This document shows, in pieces, positions 41,444 to 51,951 of a DNA stretch of 64,000 bases (its first letter is position 1; every line of letters starts with the position of its first letter). The translations under genes were made by a program, and so were the position numbers. This DNA comes from Nocardioides sp. R-C-SC26 (GTDB taxonomy: Bacteria; Actinomycetota; Actinomycetes; Propionibacteriales; Nocardioidaceae), in the NCBI RefSeq assembly GCF_021246465.1, contig NZ_JAHRHK010000002.1, positions 247,234 to 311,233 of the forward strand, in the 5' to 3' direction. Under the pieces are notes generated by a model. That model searched no databases. It saw only the letters and a list, made by a program, of their open reading frames with translations, and was not told where the DNA came from.

Positions 41444-42876
41444 CGGACGAATCCTGCCGGTGAGTTGAGCACGGTGCCGCGGATGATCTGGTAGTCGCGG
41501 TCGGACACGGCGGCCGCGCTGCCGTAACGGTGCGAGGTGGAACGGCCCACGGCCGAGGCGACGGTGGCGATGAGCTCTCGCGTCGCCGGCCTGCCGATCA
41601 GACGCTGCGACTGATGCTGGACCACCTCGCTCAGGGTGCGCGGCCAGGACGTCGGCAGCTGCGTGGACTTGCGCGCCACGATGACGTTGCGGAAGAGGTC
41701 GCTCCGGGTCGCGGCGAGGGCGTAGTGGTGGTGCCAGCTGCGCAGGACCCGCGTCGCGGAGAGGTAGTCGCTGGAGGTCTCGGGCCAGCCGTCGGGCCGG
41801 GGCCACGTCAGAGGCACGTGGCCCATGTCGCGCGCGGTGGTGATCAGGCGTCCGATGAAGGCGTCGTCACCGAGGAGGGCGCCCTGGGGCTGCAGGCCCA
41901 TCACCCGCGCGGTGCGCACGACGTCGTCTCCGGGCGTCCAGACCTTGGCGCCGCGCGACTTCTGGAATCCCGGGTGTCGCACGAGGGCGCGCAACGTCGC
42001 GCGGATGTCGGTGCCGCTCGAGCGGTAGGCGCGCGCGACGGCCTGCACGATGGGCTCCGGCGGGTCGTCGCTGACGAATCTCGTGCACAGGCGCTCGGCG
42101 ATACGACGCGCGGTGAACGGGTGACGGGCCAGGTAGTCCAGCATCGCGTCGAGCGCGGCGCGGCCGTCGCGAGCGCGGTTGTCGTGTCGGAATCCGAGCA
42201 CCTTGATCGTGCCGGTGTGATGCCGGTTGGCGTCGTAGGCGGCGTTGTAGTCGCGGGAGAGGTCGACGGTGTAGCCGGTGAGCATCCGGGAGGCGTTGAG
42301 GACGTCGCGCTCGGAGTAGCGGCGTCCGACGGTGTGCAGCTCGAGGAGCTCGCGCCCGAGGTTCTCGTTGATGCCGCCCTTGTGGTTCAGGTCGTTGGTG
42401 AGGAAGAGCGTCATGGCGGGGTGCTTGATCGCCGCCTTGAGCATCGCGCGGTAGGTGCCGAGCGCGTGCGGCCGGATCGCGGTGAACTCGAAGTCGGCCC
42501 GGTAAGGGAACGAGCGGTCCTCGGCGATCGGGACGTAGAGCAGGTTGGACCAGAAGTCGACCATGGACTCATAGACCTGGTGCCTGCTGTGGATTCGGCG
42601 CGCGAAGTTGTAGCCGACCAGCTCGCGCCCCTGCGTGCCGGCGGATCGGACGCCGGTGATGCTGGTGGCCCAGTTGACCTGCGGGAGGTTGCGCAGCAGG
42701 GGGAACCACAGCGGGATGAGTTGAGCTGTCAGCGACTCGGTGCCCGAGCGCGCCAGCTGGCTCTCGAACCATCGGTCGGCGCCACGCGCCCGCGCGTCGG
42801 CGGCCAGCTCGTCGGTCACGCCGAAGCTGAACCGGTCGAGCAGATGGCGTGTCGAGGGGGGAAGGGAGCCACTCAC
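41440..42876 (-). CDS. DUF1800 family protein
   Basis: 478 residues. Recognised by HLLDRFSFGVTDELAADARA near the start, MVDFWSNLLYVPIAEDRSFP, MTLFLTNDLNHKGGINENLG, ELLELHTVGRRYSERDV and LARHPFTARRIAERLCTRFV. The family pairs with DUF1501 proteins and has no established activity. The GTG at 42876 is chosen because TACCCT lies six bases upstream, giving a leaderless start; a TTG at 42951 would lie beyond the operator-like palindrome. Confidence 0.85.
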   Translation of the reverse strand: MSGSLPPSTRHLLDRFSFGVTDELAADARARGADRWFESQLARSGTESLTAQLIPLWFPLLRNLPQVNWATSITGVRSAGTQGRELVGYNFARRIHSRHQVYESMVDFWSNLLYVPIAEDRSFPYRADFEFTAIRPHALGTYRAMLKAAIKHPAMTLFLTNDLNHKGGINENLGRELLELHTVGRRYSERDVLNASRMLTGYTVDLSRDYNAAYDANRHHTGTIKVLGFRHDNRARDGRAALDAMLDYLARHPFTARRIAERLCTRFVSDDPPEPIVQAVARAYRSSGTDIRATLRALVRHPGFQKSRGAKVWTPGDDVVRTARVMGLQPQGALLGDDAFIGRLITTARDMGHVPLTWPRPDGWPETSSDYLSATRVLRSWHHHYALAATRSDLFRNVIVARKSTQLPTSWPRTLSEVVQHQSQRLIGRPATRELIATVASAVGRSTSHRYGSAAAVSDRDYQIIRGTVLNSPAGFVR

Positions 42877-42882
42877 TCCCGC

Positions 42883-42961
42883 AGGGTAGAGCGTGGAGGC
42901 CGCTCTGCGTGGGGGATCACAGCCGAGTCTAGTGAACAATTGTCCACTCAACAGCTAGGCT
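42883..42961. promoter_or_regulatory. Divergent leaderless promoters with central operator
   Basis: Minus strand: TACCCT (42883-42888) ends six bases before the DUF1800 GTG. Plus strand: TAGGCT (42956-42961) ends six bases before the hydrolase GTG. Between them lies AGTGAACAATTGTCCACT (42931-42948), an 18-base palindrome with a single mismatched pair, seven bases upstream of the hydrolase -10. Its size suits a TetR- or FadR-type dimer. Confidence 0.6.
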
Positions 42962-42967
42962 CGGGCC

Positions 42968-44155
42968 GTGACCACGACTCTCCCCGCTCCGAGTGGCCCC
43001 TCGGTGCTCGATGCGCTGTCGCTGCTCGCCGAGGTCGGCGACCAACTCGTGGTCGGCAGCGCCCGCGACACCCACCGAGCCTGGTCGCGCCGGGTCCACC
43101 GCATGACCCGTCGTCTCGTCGGCCCCGCGGCAGCGGCACCCGAAGCCATCCACCGCGGTATCTCCGAGGCCGTCTACGGCGGTCTCGGCCTGGGCCTGCG
43201 CGGCGCTTCGACGGGGTTGGACCTGGCGGCGTCTCGCGGGTGGAGCGCACCGCTGGAGGCGACCCCGCGCGGACGCTTCGTCTCCTCCGCTGTCAACGGG
43301 CTGATCGGCGACAAGCTGCTCCGCGAGCGGCCGCAGATGGCCATCCCGACGGCCGTCCGTGCCGGAGGCCGCGATGTGGAGCTCGACGCCGCCGGCCTGC
43401 GGCGCGCGTTCCCGGACGCCTCGCCACGGCTCGTGATCTTCCTGCACGGTCTCTGTGAGAACGAGTCCTACTGGCAGCACCACCGTGAGCGCACCGGAAC
43501 CACCTACCCCGACGCCGTCGCGGAGCTGGGGTGGACGCCGGTGCTGCTGCGTACCAACACCGGTCTGTCGCTGCGCGAGAACGGCGTCGCCCTGCACGCC
43601 GTCGTCCAGCGCGTGGTGGACTCGTGGCCGGTGCCGGTCGAGCGGATCGCGCTCGTCGGGCACTCCATGGGCGGCCTCATCCTGCGGGCAGCCGGGGCCG
43701 TGGCGGCCCAGGCACCCGACGGCGCTCGGGACTGGAACGAGTTGGTCACCGATGTGGTCACGCTCGGCACCCCGCACCGCGGTGCGCCGATCGCCTGGGG
43801 CATCGGGCACGGCAGTCGCGGGCTCGCGGTGCTGCCCGAGACCGCGGCCTTCGGTCGGATCCTGGACTGGCGCTCGATCGGGGTGCACGATCTCGTCGTC
43901 GGTCTCGACGAGGACGTCGCACCGTTGCCGCACGCCCGGTACCGACTGGTCGCCGCGACCTTGACGACGTCGCCGAGGCACCCGGTCGGGCACGTCGTCG
44001 GCGATCTGCTCGTGCGCCCGCCGTCCGCGCACGGACGGCGAGCCGGCCGCGACCTCTTCCCGGGGGCGGACCTGGTGCACGTCGGTCGCACGGACCACTT
44101 CGGTCTGCTCAACCACCCAGAGGTGCACACCCGGCTGGGGGAGTGGCTGTCCTGA
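42968..44155 (+). CDS. Alpha/beta hydrolase (lipase/PGAP1-like)
   Basis: 395 residues. The hydrolase core starts at about 155 with LVIFLHGLCENESYW. The nucleophile elbow is GHSMGGLILRAAG, and VTLGTPHRGAPIAWGIGHGS and a late DHFGLLNHPEV supply typical lipase features and a candidate catalytic histidine. The first 150 residues are helical without a clear signal peptide. A polyester- or lipid-ester-cleaving role is possible; the substrate is unknown. Start by GTG six bases after TAGGCT. Divergent from the DUF1800-DUF1501 pair across a shared operator. Confidence 0.85.
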   Translation: MTTTLPAPSGPSVLDALSLLAEVGDQLVVGSARDTHRAWSRRVHRMTRRLVGPAAAAPEAIHRGISEAVYGGLGLGLRGASTGLDLAASRGWSAPLEATPRGRFVSSAVNGLIGDKLLRERPQMAIPTAVRAGGRDVELDAAGLRRAFPDASPRLVIFLHGLCENESYWQHHRERTGTTYPDAVAELGWTPVLLRTNTGLSLRENGVALHAVVQRVVDSWPVPVERIALVGHSMGGLILRAAGAVAAQAPDGARDWNELVTDVVTLGTPHRGAPIAWGIGHGSRGLAVLPETAAFGRILDWRSIGVHDLVVGLDEDVAPLPHARYRLVAATLTTSPRHPVGHVVGDLLVRPPSAHGRRAGRDLFPGADLVHVGRTDHFGLLNHPEVHTRLGEWLS

Positions 44156-44186
44156 GGCCGCACCGGGCGACCCGCGGCGGCGCTGC

Positions 44187-44203
44187 TTCCGCTGTCGGCG
44201 AAC
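44187..44203. promoter_or_regulatory. Candidate ClgR box
   Basis: CGC-N5-GCG with flanks TTC and AAC (core 44190-44200) lies about 40 bases upstream of the clpP1 -10. ClgR activates clpP operons in actinobacteria through sites of this general shape. The match is short, so it is tentative. Confidence 0.35.
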
Positions 44204-44241
44204 ACCGCCCGATCACCCTCGGGACTGTCGCTGCTTCGGGC

Positions 44242-44247
44242 TAGTGT
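44242..44247 (+). promoter_or_regulatory. Leaderless-type -10 element of clpP1
   Basis: TAGTGT ends seven bases before the GTG at 44255, with no Shine-Dalgarno sequence between. Confidence 0.5.
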
Positions 44248-44254
44248 CGACGAC

Positions 44255-44881
44255 GTGAACCCGAACTCCACGCAGATGAGCATCGCCGGTGGGCTCAACG
44301 TCCTCGACGACCACATCTACCAGCGACTGCTCCGCGAGCGCATCGTCTTCCTCGGCTCAGAAGTGCGTGACCAGAACGCGAACGCGATCTGCGCGCAGCT
44401 GCTGCTGCTGTCCGCCGAGGACCCCGAGGCCGACATCTTCCTGCACATCAACAGCCCCGGTGGGTCCGTCGACGCCGGCATGGCGATCTACGACACGATG
44501 AACTACATCCCCAACGACGTCGCGACCGTCGGCATGGGGCTGGCGGCCTCGATGGGGCAGTTCCTGCTCTGCGCCGGCACCAAGGGTAAGCGCTACGCCC
44601 TCCCGCACGCGCGGATCATGATGCACCAGCCCTCCTCGGGCATGGGTGGCTCGGCGTCGGACATCAAGATCCAGGCCCAGCAGTCGCTGCACATCAAGAA
44701 GGTGCTGCTGGAGCTGATCTCCGAGCACACCGGCCAGACCATCGAGCAGGTGACCACCGACGCCGACCGCGACCGCTGGTTCACCGCTCACGAGGCGCTG
44801 GAGTACGGCTTGGTCGACAAGGTCGTCACCAGCGCCCGCGAAGCTGCCGATCAGGGCCGTCCGGCCCACGCCAACGACTGA
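44255..44881 (+). CDS. clpP1: ATP-dependent Clp protease proteolytic subunit 1
   Basis: 208 residues. The catalytic triad is S99 (GLAASMGQ), H124 (MMHQPSS) and D173 (DADRDRW). The [12 protein letters not shown] motif forms the oxyanion loop. In actinobacteria ClpP1 and ClpP2 form a mixed double-ring that works with ClpX or ClpC1. It is followed by clpP2 after 14 bases. Confidence 0.96.
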   Translation: MNPNSTQMSIAGGLNVLDDHIYQRLLRERIVFLGSEVRDQNANAICAQLLLLSAEDPEADIFLHINSPGGSVDAGMAIYDTMNYIPNDVATVGMGLAASMGQFLLCAGTKGKRYALPHARIMMHQPSSGMGGSASDIKIQAQQSLHIKKVLLELISEHTGQTIEQVTTDADRDRWFTAHEALEYGLVDKVVTSAREAADQGRPAHAND

Positions 44882-44895
44882 GGGGGAGCCTGCTC

Positions 44896-45501
44896 ATGAA
44901 CTACTACATCCCGCAGTGGGAAGAGCGGACCTCCTACGGATTCCGCCGGATCGACCCCTACGCCAAGCTCTTCGAAGAGCGCATCATCTACCTCGGCACG
45001 CCGATCTCCGACGACGTCGCGAACGCGGTCATCGCCCAGTTGCTCTGCCTGCAGTCGATGAACCCCGACCAGGACATCTCTATCTACATCAACTCTCCGG
45101 GCGGCTCGTTCACGGCGCTGACGGCGATCTACGACACGATCCAGTTCATCAAGCCCGACGTGCAGACCGTGTGCCTGGGGCAGGCGGCCTCGGCGGCGGC
45201 GATCCTGCTCGCTGCGGGTACGCCGGGCAAGCGCCTGGCGCTGCCGAACAGCCGGATCTTGATCCACCAGCCCTATACCGAAGGCACGTTCGGCCAGACC
45301 TCGGACATCGAGATCCAGGCCAACGAGATCCTGCGGATGCGCGAGCTGCTGGAGAAGATGATCAGCGACCACAGCGGTCGTTCGTTGGAGGAGGTGAGCC
45401 GCGACATCGAGCGCGACAAGATCCTCACCGCCACTCAGGCTGTCGAGTACGGCCTGATCGACAACGTGCTGGAGTCGCTCAAGGCTCCCGCTCTGGTCTG
45501 A
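44896..45501 (+). CDS. clpP2: ATP-dependent Clp protease proteolytic subunit 2
   Basis: 201 residues. The catalytic residues are S99 (GQAASAAA), H124 (LIHQPY) and D174 (IERDK). N-terminal NYYIPQWEERTSYGFRRIDP is typical of actinobacterial ClpP2. A GGGGGAG site precedes the ATG. It forms the hetero-tetradecamer with ClpP1. A long perfect palindrome lies 68 bases downstream. Confidence 0.96.
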   Translation: MNYYIPQWEERTSYGFRRIDPYAKLFEERIIYLGTPISDDVANAVIAQLLCLQSMNPDQDISIYINSPGGSFTALTAIYDTIQFIKPDVQTVCLGQAASAAAILLAAGTPGKRLALPNSRILIHQPYTEGTFGQTSDIEIQANEILRMRELLEKMISDHSGRSLEEVSRDIERDKILTATQAVEYGLIDNVLESLKAPALV

Positions 45502-45569
45502 CGCCCCGCGCGTCGGTACCCCCTCAGATCGCGTCAGGCCCGACCGATGAGCCCGATGACATCCCGTGT

Positions 45570-45591
45570 CCGTCCCCCCGCGGGGGGACGG
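45570..45591. terminator. Perfect 22-base palindrome between clpP2 and clpX
   Basis: The left half CCGTCCCCCCG is exactly complementary to the right half. This very stable GC hairpin has no T-tract; it may end or attenuate clpP transcription. Confidence 0.6.
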
Positions 45592-45598
45592 CGCGGGG

Positions 45599-45604
45599 TA
45601 GCGT
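45599..45604 (+). promoter_or_regulatory. Candidate -10 element for clpX
   Basis: TAGCGT lies seven bases after the palindrome and about 120 bases before the clpX GTG, which would give clpX its own promoter. Confidence 0.35.
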
Positions 45605-45727
45605 CGCTCCCAGTCCACGCGCCCGCGTGGGCGGCCTCGGCGACGATCCCTGTTCCGAGGTCGTGTTCGACCTTCCCCTCGCCGACCGCGTTCCCCGCGC
45701 AGCCGGCCACCATCCGGAGGACCGCCC

Positions 45728-47013
<1,286 letters not shown>

Positions 47014-47014
<1 letters not shown>

Positions 47015-47046
47015 GGGGACTCGCGCGCGGAGCGCGCAAGTCCCCT
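47014..47046 (+). terminator. clpX terminator hairpin
   Basis: AGGGGACT (47014-47021) and GCGCGC (47023-47028) pair with GCGCGC (47032-47037) and AGTCCCCT (47039-47046) around a GGA loop; there is a single mismatch in the stem. Confidence 0.75.
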
Positions 47047-47049
47047 GGT

Positions 47050-47219
47050 CCACGCCGAGGTTGAGGAGCGTCGCTCAGGGCGCGAGGAACGAGCGCACTG
47101 AACGGCGCGTCTCGAAACCCGGTGAGGCGCCAGACCGCCGCTATCTCACGCGGTTTTCGAGGCAGTTCGCCAGAGCGAACTGCACCTCAACCACCGAGGG
47201 CCTCGAGACCCGGTGAGGC
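47050..47219. repeat. Mosaic of REP-like repeats between clpX and valS
   Basis: The region contains GGTTGAGGAGCG followed by GCGAGGAACGAGCGC and GTCTCGAAACC, a layout common as an intergenic repeat in Nocardioides-like genomes. A hairpin GCAGTTCGC-CAGA-GCGAACTGC (47162-47183) is flanked by GGTT and AACC. Two direct repeats match at 17 of 18 bases (47111-47128 and 47202-47219, CTCGARACCCGGTGAGGC). The core resembles the tandem element inside hrpA on the opposite strand. Confidence 0.65.
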
Positions 47220-49838
47220 TCAGTCCTCCACGGGCGCCAGCTCGGCGGTGACGCTCAGCTCGGTCGCGGTGTCGTCGGCCACGAACACCAGCTCGCCGGT
47301 CACCTTCCCGGCGGCACGCAGGTCGGCCGCCGCCAGCTCGGCCTGGGCGACCAGCGCGGCGGGGCCGCGCACCTCGGCACGGGACAGGGCGGCGCGCATC
47401 GACACCTTCGCGGTCGACTTGGCGCCGCGGATGCCCGCGAGCGCCGTCGCGACCGCGTCGACGGTGGTGCCGTCGGAAGCCCCGGCCGAGCCGAGCTCCA
47501 GCGCCTCGGGCCAGGAGGCGCGGTGCACCGAGCCCTCGTGCCACCACGACCAGACCTCTTCGGTCACGTAGGGCAGGAACGGCGCCAGCAGACGCAGCTG
47601 GACGTCGAGCGCGATGGCCAGCGTCGCGCGCGCGGAGTCGCGCGCAGCCGAGGGCTCCTCGGCGTAGGCGCGCTCCTTGACCAGCTCGACGTAGTCGTCG
47701 CAGAACTCCCAGAAGAACTTCTCCGACACCTCCAGCGCGGTGGTGTAGTCGTAGGTGCTGAAGGCCTCGGTGGCGCGGGTGATCACGCCGGCGAGCCGTC
47801 CGAGGAGAGCGCAGTCGATCGGTTCCAGAACCTGCACCGGGTCGACGGCGCGGGCGCCGACGTTGCCGAGCACGAACTTGGAGGCGTTGAGCACCTTCAT
47901 GGCCAGACGGCGGCCGACCTTCATCTGCGACTCGTCGAAGGGCGAGTCCAGGCCGGGCCGGGCGATCGCGGCGCGCCAGCGGACGGCGTCGGCACCGAAC
48001 TTGTCGAGGATCTCGCCGGGCACCACGACGTTGCCCTTGGACTTCGACATCTTCTTGCGGTCGGGGTCGACGATGAAGCCGGAGATCATCGCGTGCGACC
48101 ACGGCGCGACGCCGTTCTCGAAGTGGGAGCGCACCACGCGGGAGAACAGCCAGGTGCGGATGATGTCGTGCGCGTGGGTGCACAGGTCCATCGGGAAGAC
48201 CCGTTGCCAGAGGTCGTCGTCGGCCTCCCAGCCGCCGGCGATGTGGGGGGTGAGCGAGGACGTCGCCCAGGTGTCCATCACGTCCGGGTCGCCGATGAAG
48301 CCGCCGGCCTGGCCGCGCTGGGACTCCTCGAAGCCGCGCGGGGCGTCGGTGGACGGGTCGATCGGCAGCTCGGCCTCAGTGGGCAGGAGGGGGTGGGCGT
48401 AGTCGGGCTCGCCCTCGGCGTCCAGCGGGTACCAGACCGGGAACGGGATGCCGAAGAACCGCTGGCGTGAGATCAGCCAGTCGCCGTTGAGGCCGCCGAC
48501 CCAGTTGTCGTAGCGGTGGTGCATGTGCTCGGGGATCCAGGTGATCTCGCGGCCGCGATCGAGCATCTCCCCGCGCAGGTCGGCGTCGCGGCCACCGTTC
48601 TTGATGTACCACTGCCGGGTCGCGACGATCTCGAGCGGCTTGTCGCCCTTCTCGTAGAAGTTCGCGACGCGATCGGTGGGCTTGGGGTCGCCGTCGAGGT
48701 CACCGCTCTCCCGCAGCATGGCGACCATCTCCTCGCGGGCGGAGAACGTGGTCTTGCCGGCCAGCCGCTCGTAGGCGGCGGAGGCCTCGTCCGTCGCCAG
48801 CCATTCAGGAGTCTCGCGCAGCAGTCGGCCGTCGCGACCGATCACGGTGCGCACCGGTAGCGCCAGCTCACGCCACCACTGGACGTCGGTCAGGTCGCCG
48901 AAGGTGCAGCACATGGCGATGCCGGCACCCTTGTCCATCTCCGCGGCAGGGTGGGCGACCACCGGCACCTCGACGCCGAAGACGGGCGAGGTGACCGTGG
49001 TGCCGAACAGCGGCTGGTAGCGCTCGTCGTCGGGGTGGGCGATCAGGGCGACGACGCTGGGGATGAGTTCGGGACGCGTCGTCTCGATCGCGACCACGCC
49101 GCCGTCGGGGCGGTGGTAGTTCACCCGGTGGTAGGCGCCGGCGTAGGGGCGCGCCTCGAGCTCGGCCTGGGCGACGGCGGTCTGGAAGGTGACGTCCCAC
49201 AGCGTGGGGGCGTCCTGCAGGTAGGCCTCGCCGCGGGCGAAGTTGCGCAGGAAGGCACGCTGGCTCACGACCTGGGCGTCCTTGCCGATGGTGGTGTAGG
49301 TGCGGTTCCAGTCGACCGAGAGGCCCAGGGTGCGCCACAGGCCCTCGAAGACCTTCTCGTCCTCCTCGACCAGTTGCTCGCAGAGCGCGATGAAGTTGGG
49401 ACGGCTGATCGGGATCTGCTTCTTGGGGTCCGGCTTGGCCGGCGGAGTGAAGTCGGCGTCGTAGGGGAGCGTGGGGTCGCAGCGCACGCCGAAGTAGTTC
49501 TGCACCCGGCGCTCGGTCGGCAGGCCGTTGTCGTCCCAGCCCATCGGGTAGAACACCGACTTTCCGCGCATCCGCTGGAAGCGCGCCACGACGTCGGTGT
49601 GGGTGTAGGAGAAGACGTGCCCCACGTGCAGGCTGCCACTGACGGTCGGCGGCGGGGTGTCGATGGAGTAGACGTTCTCGCGCGGCTGGGTGCGGTCGAA
49701 GGCGTAGGTGCCCTCGGCCCTCCAGCGCTCGGCCCACTTCGCCTCGAGGCCCTCGAGGGCCGGCTTCTCGGGTACGACGACGGCAGCGGGCTCGCTGCTC
49801 GTCGGGGTACTCGGCTGGCTCTCGATGATCTCGGTCAT
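47220..49838 (-). CDS. valS: Valyl-tRNA synthetase
   Basis: 872 residues, the usual length. The class I signature HVGH is at 71-74 (in [12 protein letters not shown]), and KMSKSKGN lies in the catalytic domain after [12 protein letters not shown]. Editing (CP1) and anticodon-binding domains are intact, and the C-terminal coiled arm (about 800-870) is present. It charges tRNA-Val. The ATG at 49838 is preferred over upstream extension into the divergent acetyltransferase. Candidate -10 TAGATT lies on the minus strand at 49848-49853. Confidence 0.96.
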   Translation of the reverse strand: MTEIIESQPSTPTSSEPAAVVVPEKPALEGLEAKWAERWRAEGTYAFDRTQPRENVYSIDTPPPTVSGSLHVGHVFSYTHTDVVARFQRMRGKSVFYPMGWDDNGLPTERRVQNYFGVRCDPTLPYDADFTPPAKPDPKKQIPISRPNFIALCEQLVEEDEKVFEGLWRTLGLSVDWNRTYTTIGKDAQVVSQRAFLRNFARGEAYLQDAPTLWDVTFQTAVAQAELEARPYAGAYHRVNYHRPDGGVVAIETTRPELIPSVVALIAHPDDERYQPLFGTTVTSPVFGVEVPVVAHPAAEMDKGAGIAMCCTFGDLTDVQWWRELALPVRTVIGRDGRLLRETPEWLATDEASAAYERLAGKTTFSAREEMVAMLRESGDLDGDPKPTDRVANFYEKGDKPLEIVATRQWYIKNGGRDADLRGEMLDRGREITWIPEHMHHRYDNWVGGLNGDWLISRQRFFGIPFPVWYPLDAEGEPDYAHPLLPTEAELPIDPSTDAPRGFEESQRGQAGGFIGDPDVMDTWATSSLTPHIAGGWEADDDLWQRVFPMDLCTHAHDIIRTWLFSRVVRSHFENGVAPWSHAMISGFIVDPDRKKMSKSKGNVVVPGEILDKFGADAVRWRAAIARPGLDSPFDESQMKVGRRLAMKVLNASKFVLGNVGARAVDPVQVLEPIDCALLGRLAGVITRATEAFSTYDYTTALEVSEKFFWEFCDDYVELVKERAYAEEPSAARDSARATLAIALDVQLRLLAPFLPYVTEEVWSWWHEGSVHRASWPEALELGSAGASDGTTVDAVATALAGIRGAKSTAKVSMRAALSRAEVRGPAALVAQAELAAADLRAAGKVTGELVFVADDTATELSVTAELAPVED

Positions 49839-49889
49839 GGACGTAAATCTAGTTGTGGGGGTCCACGCTTGTCGTATCGGATACCCGTC

Positions 49890-50786
49890 ATGACCAGCGT
49901 GGAGATGTTCGACGGCGCGGCCGGCTTCCTCGACGCGGCCGCGGGCTGGCTCGCGATCGACCCGGTGCTCACGACGGTGGTCTCCTCGGTCGCACACCGA
50001 CATGTCGATGCCGAGGCCGCGGGACGGGGTCGTCCGGACCACCCGCAGTGGTGGATGGCGGCACGCGACGACAGCGGAGATGTGGTCGGTGCCGCGATGC
50101 GCGCGGCTCCGTTCGCGCCGTACCCGCCCTATGTCCTGCCGATGCCCGACGACGCGGCAGCGGCGCTCGCGCGGCTGCTGGTCGACCGGGGCGAGCAGGT
50201 CGACGGCGTCAACGGCGCGCTGCCCGCCGTCGGGGTCTTCGCCGATGAGATCGCCCACCTGACCGGTCGCGCCGTGCAGACGCGCGAGCACACCCGGCTC
50301 TTCGACCTCCCCGAGTTGATCGAGCCCACGTCGCGCCCACCCGGAACGCTGCGAGCGGCCGGGCCAGGGGACGCCGCGCTGTGTGCGGACTGGTTCCGCG
50401 CGTTCGCGCACGATGTCGACGTCGCTGGTGGGCGGGTGCCCGAGGCCGGGTCGGGCGACCACGTCACGCTCGACGACGTCCTGGGTCGCATCGCCGAGGG
50501 CACGGTGTTCCTCTGGGACGTCGACGGCGAGATCACGCACCTGACGGCTCAGTCGCTGCCCGCCTTCGGCGTCGTCAGGGTCGGGCCCGTCTACACGCCG
50601 TCGGAGCACCGGGGTCGCGGCTACGCCGCAGCCGCCGTCGCGCAGGTCTCACGCGCCATCCTCGATGCCGGGCACCGTGCCTGCCTGTTCACCGACCAGG
50701 CCAACCCGGTCTCCAACCGCATCTACACCGGGCTCGGCTATCGCCCCCTCATCGACACCGTCAGCCTGCGGCTGGTCCGAGGTTGA
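49890..50786 (+). CDS. GNAT-family N-acetyltransferase
   Basis: 298 residues with two halves. The C-terminal GNAT domain (about 155-298) has [20 protein letters not shown], the acetyl-CoA binding R/Q-x-x-G-x-G/A loop, then [20 protein letters not shown] and [12 protein letters not shown]. The N-terminal half looks like a degenerate GNAT or helical domain. Substrate unknown. It is divergent from valS (51 bases), and its TGA stop lies inside the stem of the fourth dispersed hairpin. Confidence 0.82.
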   Translation: MTSVEMFDGAAGFLDAAAGWLAIDPVLTTVVSSVAHRHVDAEAAGRGRPDHPQWWMAARDDSGDVVGAAMRAAPFAPYPPYVLPMPDDAAAALARLLVDRGEQVDGVNGALPAVGVFADEIAHLTGRAVQTREHTRLFDLPELIEPTSRPPGTLRAAGPGDAALCADWFRAFAHDVDVAGGRVPEAGSGDHVTLDDVLGRIAEGTVFLWDVDGEITHLTAQSLPAFGVVRVGPVYTPSEHRGRGYAAAAVAQVSRAILDAGHRACLFTDQANPVSNRIYTGLGYRPLIDTVSLRLVRG

Positions 50787-50816
50787 CCCGTCTTTGTCTG
50801 GAGACGGGTCAACCTC
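50779..50816. terminator. Hairpin, copy 4 of the dispersed family
   Basis: A 15-bp perfect stem (50779-50793 with 50802-50816) containing GGTTGACCCGTCT, between the convergent acetyltransferase and sigma-partner genes. The acetyltransferase stop is within the stem. Confidence 0.8.
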
Positions 50817-50820
50817 GTCG

Positions 50821-51951
50821 TCAGCGGGCCCGGAGGAACTGAGGAAGTCGCTCGGGGGAGGTCAGCGGGCGACGCGTCCCGGTCGGCGTGGTGATCTCGT
50901 CGGGAGCCAGCGTGTGCGGCTCGGCCGTGACAAGGACGCGTTGGCAGCCGTACTCCTCCGTCACGATGCCCGCCAGGTCGCCGTCGGATGCGATCACGAG
51001 CATGGTGCGGGGGCCGAGGTCGTCAGGGCAGTCGATGCTCGCTGTTCCCGGGGCTCGGTCTGGGGTGGGCCACAACGTGGCGATGTAGGCCAGAGCCTGG
51101 TCTCGCTGGTCGCCCGTGAGGGGGGTCGGACCCTCCCGGCGAGACCAACTGCTTGTGCCGACGCTGCGTGGTCCGCGGAGGCTGTAGCGGCACATCCAGA
51201 CGGCGTCGACGCTCTCGAGCCCCGAGGTCGTGGGCGCGACCTGCGGCTCGGGGGCCTGGATCGGGCGGGGCAGGTTCTGCGGGCATGGGATTCCGTCGTG
51301 CGTGGCCAGCTCGCCCGGCGTCTCGCCATCGGCGTACTCGGCGTCGATGGCCTGCGCGACGATCGCGAGCAGCGCGGGAACGTCACGCATCACGCCGTTG
51401 ATCCTCACCATCCCGCAGGCCTGGGAGTTCGAGCCGAGCGTGACTGGCGAATGACCGGGGTAATCGATGACCAGTGACCAGGGGGCGAGCAGGCCGACGC
51501 AATTGCGGTTGGAAACTTCGGGCAGATCCCGGAGCGCTCGCAGCAGGTCATCGATCCCCCCCACGACGGGTCGAGGTTCGCTCGGTGTTGACGCGCTGCC
51601 TTTGTAGGCCGCCGGGCACAGCCGCGCCGACGTCGCGCCGTCGGGCAGGTCCACCCGCATGGTCTCCGGGCCGCTGACGTTCGGCGCCTCCCTCGGACAC
51701 TCGACGATCGGCGCAGAGGTACGGTGCTCGCGCGCCGCGACCGGCACGTCATCGTTGTGGAGCAGCGCTCGGATGGCGACGCCGAGCCCGGCGACGACCA
51801 CGAGACCTGCGACCGCGCCTCGGGCGCGACGTCGTGCAGCTCTGCCCCGCCGCTCGACAGCGGCGATCCGCGCGCGGGTCGTCAGCGCGGGCGGGGGCGC
51901 GGCGCTGTCGAGCAGGTCGCGCAGTCCCGGAGATTCGGTCGGGTCGGTCAT
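50821..51951 (-). CDS. Membrane partner of the sigma factor, possible anti-sigma protein
   Basis: 376 residues: a basic cytoplasmic N-terminus (1-45), one transmembrane helix (about 46-64, AVAGLVVVAGLGVAIRALL) and a large extracytoplasmic domain with several cysteines (for example ECPRE, LCPAA, NCVGLL, PCPQN, DCPDD). It overlaps the sigma factor by four bases, which suggests it controls it. The zinc anti-sigma motif HxxxCxxC is absent from the cytoplasmic part, so its mechanism, if it is an anti-sigma factor, would differ. No enzyme motif is recognised. Confidence 0.65.
   Translation of the reverse strand: MTDPTESPGLRDLLDSAAPPPALTTRARIAAVERRGRAARRRARGAVAGLVVVAGLGVAIRALLHNDDVPVAAREHRTSAPIVECPREAPNVSGPETMRVDLPDGATSARLCPAAYKGSASTPSEPRPVVGGIDDLLRALRDLPEVSNRNCVGLLAPWSLVIDYPGHSPVTLGSNSQACGMVRINGVMRDVPALLAIVAQAIDAEYADGETPGELATHDGIPCPQNLPRPIQAPEPQVAPTTSGLESVDAVWMCRYSLRGPRSVGTSSWSRREGPTPLTGDQRDQALAYIATLWPTPDRAPGTASIDCPDDLGPRTMLVIASDGDLAGIVTEEYGCQRVLVTAEPHTLAPDEITTPTGTRRPLTSPERLPQFLRAR

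Noticed and set aside
49839..50609. Extension of valS upstream into the acetyltransferase region
   Set aside because: Valyl-tRNA synthetase similarity begins after the ATG at 49838, and the extension is antisense to a GNAT gene.
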